Shown: positions 6,156 to 7,957 of the stretch, one piece after another
How the letters are laid out: every line of letters begins with the position of its first letter
How positions within the stretch are numbered: the stretch's first letter is position 1
From: Salinibacterium sp.
GTDB taxonomy: Bacteria > Actinomycetota > Actinomycetes > Actinomycetales > Microbacteriaceae
Direction of reading: 5' to 3'
Assembly (NCBI GenBank): GCA_025352485.1
Contig: JANXTJ010000279.1
Location: 1-7,957, forward strand
DNA length: 7,957 bases
Notes under the pieces: generated by a model
Told to the model about the DNA's origin: nothing
Database searches by the model: none
What the model saw: the letters and a program-made list of their open reading frames with translations, nothing else
Made by a program: the position numbers and the translations under genes

Positions 6156-6399
6156 GAGCCGTCACCGCGGCGATCGCCGCACTGGTGCCATCCCGGGCAG
6201 ACCGCACCGCCGCGATGCCCGAATCGACGGTCGTGCCGACGGCGCCGACGTAGGCGTTCCGCGCCGAGCCACGCCAGAACTGCGCGTGGGCAGGCACGAG
6301 TTCTCTGCGCGCGTTTTCGAGTCGGTGTAGAACGATAGTCAATCGTTGGGCTTGGAGCTCTAGCGCGGCCAGAAGCGCGGCGTCTTGTGGCTGGGTCAT
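6148..6399 (-). CDS. WXG100-like small helical protein, probable partner of the downstream hydrolase-like protein
   Basis: An 83-residue protein predicted as two amphipathic helices joined by a turn containing FWRGSARNAY, where Trp42-Arg43-Gly44 forms a W-x-G at the position expected for WXG100 (ESAT-6-like) proteins. Helix 1 covers about residues 6-36 and helix 2 about 45-80. There is no signal peptide. No C-terminal YxxxD/E motif is seen, and at 83 residues it is somewhat short for the family, so the assignment rests on length, helix-turn-helix shape and W-x-G. The frame is open upstream to 6765, but the ATG at 6399 is chosen because AGGAG lies 4 bases before it and the upstream extension is Arg-rich antisense of the phosphatase gene. 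Its stop lies inside the start region of the hydrolase gene (8-base overlap), indicating a two-gene operon. WXG100 proteins usually form dimers exported by type VII systems. Confidence 0.78.
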   Translation of the reverse strand: MTQPQDAALLAALELQAQRLTIVLHRLENARRELVPAHAQFWRGSARNAYVGAVGTTVDSGIAAVRSARDGTSAAIAAVTARG

Positions 6400-6403
6400 C
6401 GCT

Positions 6404-6408
6404 CTCCT
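6404..6408 (-). promoter_or_regulatory. Shine-Dalgarno of the WXG-like gene
   Basis: AGGAG, within AGAGGAGAG on the minus strand, 4 bases before the ATG at 6399. It decides this start against the much longer upstream open frame. Confidence 0.8.
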
Positions 6409-6513
6409 CTCGACGGGATGAGCCTGCCGCCGACACCGACGGCGGCTCGGCAATCGCCGGTAACGGTCGCATCCACTCAGGGGGCGCGGCCTGTGGGCGA
6501 GGAGATTCTGCGC

Positions 6514-6519
6514 GACAAT
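6514..6519 (+). promoter_or_regulatory. Possible -10 element for a leaderless phosphatase-purB transcript
   Basis: GACAAT matches TATAAT at 4 of 6 positions and ends 6 bases before the ATG at 6526. There is no Shine-Dalgarno close to that ATG and no recognisable -35 element. Confidence 0.35.
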
Positions 6520-6525
6520 GGGGCC

Positions 6526-7050
6526 ATGAGCTTCGACCGCACTTTCGACGAGTCGGCGCTGTTTCGCATCTGTTTCGTTTGCACGGGCAATATCTGCCGC
6601 TCGCCGATGGCGGAATCGGTGTTCAGGTCGCTCGTCAAGAAAGCCGGCTTCGAAAATGCTGTGGCAATCTTTTCGGCGGGAACCGGGGATTGGCACGTGG
6701 GTGAGCCATCTGACGACCGCACCCTGTCTGCGTTGACCACGCACGGTTACAACGGCTCCGGTCACCGGGCGCGGCAGTTCGACCCTGCATGGTTCGCGAA
6801 CCTCGACCTGGTGGTGGCGTTCGACCGCAGCCAGGAACGCATCCTCAAGTCGTGGGCGCCGACCGAAGTTGACGGGTCGAAGGTGCAGTTGCTGTTGTCA
6901 TTCGACTCCGAGCAGTCCGCCCTCGTTGACGTCCCAGACCCGTACTACTCTGATGCGGCGCTGTTCGACCAGGTGCTCGCCATGATCGAAAAGGCCTGTG
7001 CGGCACTGTTCCGCCAGGTTCAACCCGGAATCCGACAGGGAGTCGCATGA
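6526..7050 (+). CDS. Low-molecular-weight protein tyrosine phosphatase
   Basis: Cytoplasmic phosphatase that removes phosphate from tyrosine residues through a cysteinyl-phosphate intermediate. It has 174 residues from the ATG at 6526. The P-loop C(x)5R is complete: VCTGNICRSPMAE, with nucleophile Cys19 and Arg25. The general acid is Asp138 in DPYY (138-141). Additional family landmarks are FSAGTGDWHVGEPSD (49-63) and LVVAFDRSQ (95-103), where MtPtpA-like enzymes have LVLAMDR. About 12 residues precede the core, slightly longer than minimal LMW-PTPs. The start at 6526 is preferred to upstream in-frame codons because translation of the upstream stretch is low-complexity and unlike the family. 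There is no near Shine-Dalgarno (a GAGGAG lies 20 bases away); GACAAT ends 6 bases before the ATG, suggesting a leaderless mRNA. The stop overlaps the purB start as ATGA. Confidence 0.95.
   Translation: MSFDRTFDESALFRICFVCTGNICRSPMAESVFRSLVKKAGFENAVAIFSAGTGDWHVGEPSDDRTLSALTTHGYNGSGHRARQFDPAWFANLDLVVAFDRSQERILKSWAPTEVDGSKVQLLLSFDSEQSALVDVPDPYYSDAALFDQVLAMIEKACAALFRQVQPGIRQGVA
7037..7042 (+). promoter_or_regulatory. Shine-Dalgarno of purB inside the phosphatase gene
   Basis: AGGGAG, 4 bases before the purB ATG at 7047. It confirms the start that overlaps the phosphatase stop as ATGA. Confidence 0.75.
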
Positions 7051-7957
7051 GCCCGCTACCCGAACAACCCCTGAGCCCCCTCGACGGCCGGTATCGCGCC
7101 GCCGTTTCGGGTCTCGGTGAGCACCTCTCCGAAGCGGGCCTCAACCGGGCACGCGTGCGGGTCGAGGTCGAGTGGTTGATCATGCTCACCGACCGCGAGC
7201 TGTTTGGTGCGCGCAAACTCGACCACGAACAGGTGCGCCTGCTGCGCGAATTTGTGGCGGAGTTCGGCCAGCCGGAGATCGACGAGCTCGCCCGCCTCGA
7301 GGCCACCACTCGACATGACGTCAAGGCCGTCGAATACCTGGTGCGCGGCAAGCTCGCCGAACTCGGCCTCACCGACGTCGCCGAGCTCACCCATTTCGCC
7401 TGCACCAGCGAAGACATCAACAACCTCTCCTACGCACTCACCATCGGTGCCGCCGTGCGCGAGGTGTGGCTGCCGCGACTGCATTCGGTCACCGAGGCGC
7501 TGCGCGCACGTGCCCTCGAGACCCGCGACGACGTCATGCTCGCCCACACCCACGGGCAGCCGGCCACACCCACCACGGTCGGCAAAGAGCTAGCGGTGTT
7601 CGTCTATCGCCTCGAGCGCATCAGTGCCCAAATTGAGGCGACCGAGTATCTGGCCAAATTCTCCGGCGCGACCGGAACTTTCGCGGCCCACGCCGCTGCG
7701 GATACCAGCCAAGACTGGCCTGCCCTCTCTCGCGAGTTCGTGACCTCCCTCGGCCTCAGTTGGAATCCGCTCACCACCCAGATCGAGTCGCACGACTGGC
7801 AGGCGGAGTTGTACGCCCGGATGAGCCACGCCAACCGTGTGCTGCATAACCTCTGCACGGATGTGTGGACGTACATCTCGATGGGGTACTTCCGGCAGAT
7901 TCCGCAGGCGGGCGCCACCGGGTCATCCACCATGCCGCACAAGATCAACCCGATCCG
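7047..7957 (+). CDS. purB: Adenylosuccinate lyase, 3' end missing
   Basis: Purine biosynthesis enzyme that splits fumarate from SAICAR and from adenylosuccinate. 303 complete codons are visible; full enzymes of this type have about 450-480 residues, so roughly the last third is beyond the window. It opens with the family's LSPLDGRY. Superfamily landmarks present are TSEDINN (120-126), AHTHGQPATPTT (166-177) with His169 at the catalytic histidine position, and the fumarate lyase signature SSTMPHKINP (293-302), which contains the flexible-loop catalytic serine. The ATG is chosen because it is 4 bases after AGGGAG and gives the expected N-terminus. It overlaps the phosphatase stop as ATGA, so translation is probably coupled to the phosphatase, an unusual pairing for a core metabolic gene. 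Confidence 0.97.
   Translation, partial: MSPLPEQPLSPLDGRYRAAVSGLGEHLSEAGLNRARVRVEVEWLIMLTDRELFGARKLDHEQVRLLREFVAEFGQPEIDELARLEATTRHDVKAVEYLVRGKLAELGLTDVAELTHFACTSEDINNLSYALTIGAAVREVWLPRLHSVTEALRARALETRDDVMLAHTHGQPATPTTVGKELAVFVYRLERISAQIEATEYLAKFSGATGTFAAHAAADTSQDWPALSREFVTSLGLSWNPLTTQIESHDWQAELYARMSHANRVLHNLCTDVWTYISMGYFRQIPQAGATGSSTMPHKINPI

Larger units (their letters stand above)
6400..6525. other. Divergent intergenic region between the WXG-like and phosphatase genes
   Basis: The largest gene-free stretch in the window, 126 bases. It holds the WXG-like Shine-Dalgarno, a GC-rich stem-loop at 6426-6446 (7-bp arms GCCGCCG/CGGCGGC, 7-base loop, no T tract) and a -10-like GACAAT next to the phosphatase start. 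No convincing minus-strand promoter hexamers are seen. Confidence 0.6.

Noticed and set aside
6400..6765. N-terminal extension of the WXG-like gene to a start at 6765
   Set aside because: The extension is Arg-rich, antisense to the phosphatase gene, and unlike the helical core. A strong AGGAG sits 4 bases before the ATG at 6399.
7056..7553. Minus-strand 165-codon open frame opposite purB
   Set aside because: It is a shadow of purB, whose motifs are unambiguous; there is no independent support for a gene.
1..7957. CRISPR arrays, tRNA genes, insertion sequences or att sites
   Set aside because: No spaced direct repeats, cloverleaf-like segments, transposase frames or terminal inverted repeats were recognised on reading both strands.

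Overview
The window reads as chromosomal DNA of a high-GC Gram-positive bacterium (Actinomycetota). The gene set and protein style (heterodimeric E1, linker-rich E2, a HisC/Pat-type aminotransferase, an actinobacterial-style low-molecular-weight tyrosine phosphatase and PurB) suggest a Microbacteriaceae-like organism. That family-level placement is inference from protein resemblance. Genes are tightly packed, with 4-8 base overlaps. No rRNA, tRNA, CRISPR array, insertion sequence or integrase is seen.

Layout. Positions 1-4231, minus strand: a four-gene unit transcribed from right to left. It contains a HisC/Pat-type aminotransferase and then the E1 alpha, E1 beta and E2 subunits of a branched-chain 2-oxoacid dehydrogenase-type complex; E2 runs off the left edge. 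Positions 4303-4707, plus strand: a small four-helix membrane protein of the YvlD/phage-holin-4 family. Positions 4704-6399, minus strand: a two-gene unit encoding an 83-residue WXG100-like protein and an overlapping 483-residue protein with a C-terminal serine-hydrolase-like domain. Positions 6526-7957, plus strand: a low-molecular-weight protein tyrosine phosphatase overlapping purB, which runs off the right edge.

How the genes fit together. The aminotransferase lies 4 bases from E1 alpha, which is compatible with transamination of an amino acid followed by oxidative decarboxylation of its 2-oxoacid. The dehydrogenase genes are coupled by a GTGA overlap and by a Shine-Dalgarno sequence that overlaps a stop codon. 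E3 (lipoamide dehydrogenase) is not in the window. LMW-PTP and purB share ATGA.

The most unusual locus is the WXG-like/hydrolase pair. Its shape is that of a type VII secretion substrate pair: a small WXG helical hairpin followed by a large protein with a helical N-terminus, hydrophobic middle and Ser-Asp-His hydrolase C-terminus. It sits between housekeeping genes with no secretion machinery in view. A second pattern runs across the window. Four genes without a convincing Shine-Dalgarno have a -10-like hexamer 6-7 bases before the start codon, as expected for leaderless mRNAs, while bkdB, bkdC, purB and the WXG-like gene have clear Shine-Dalgarno sites.
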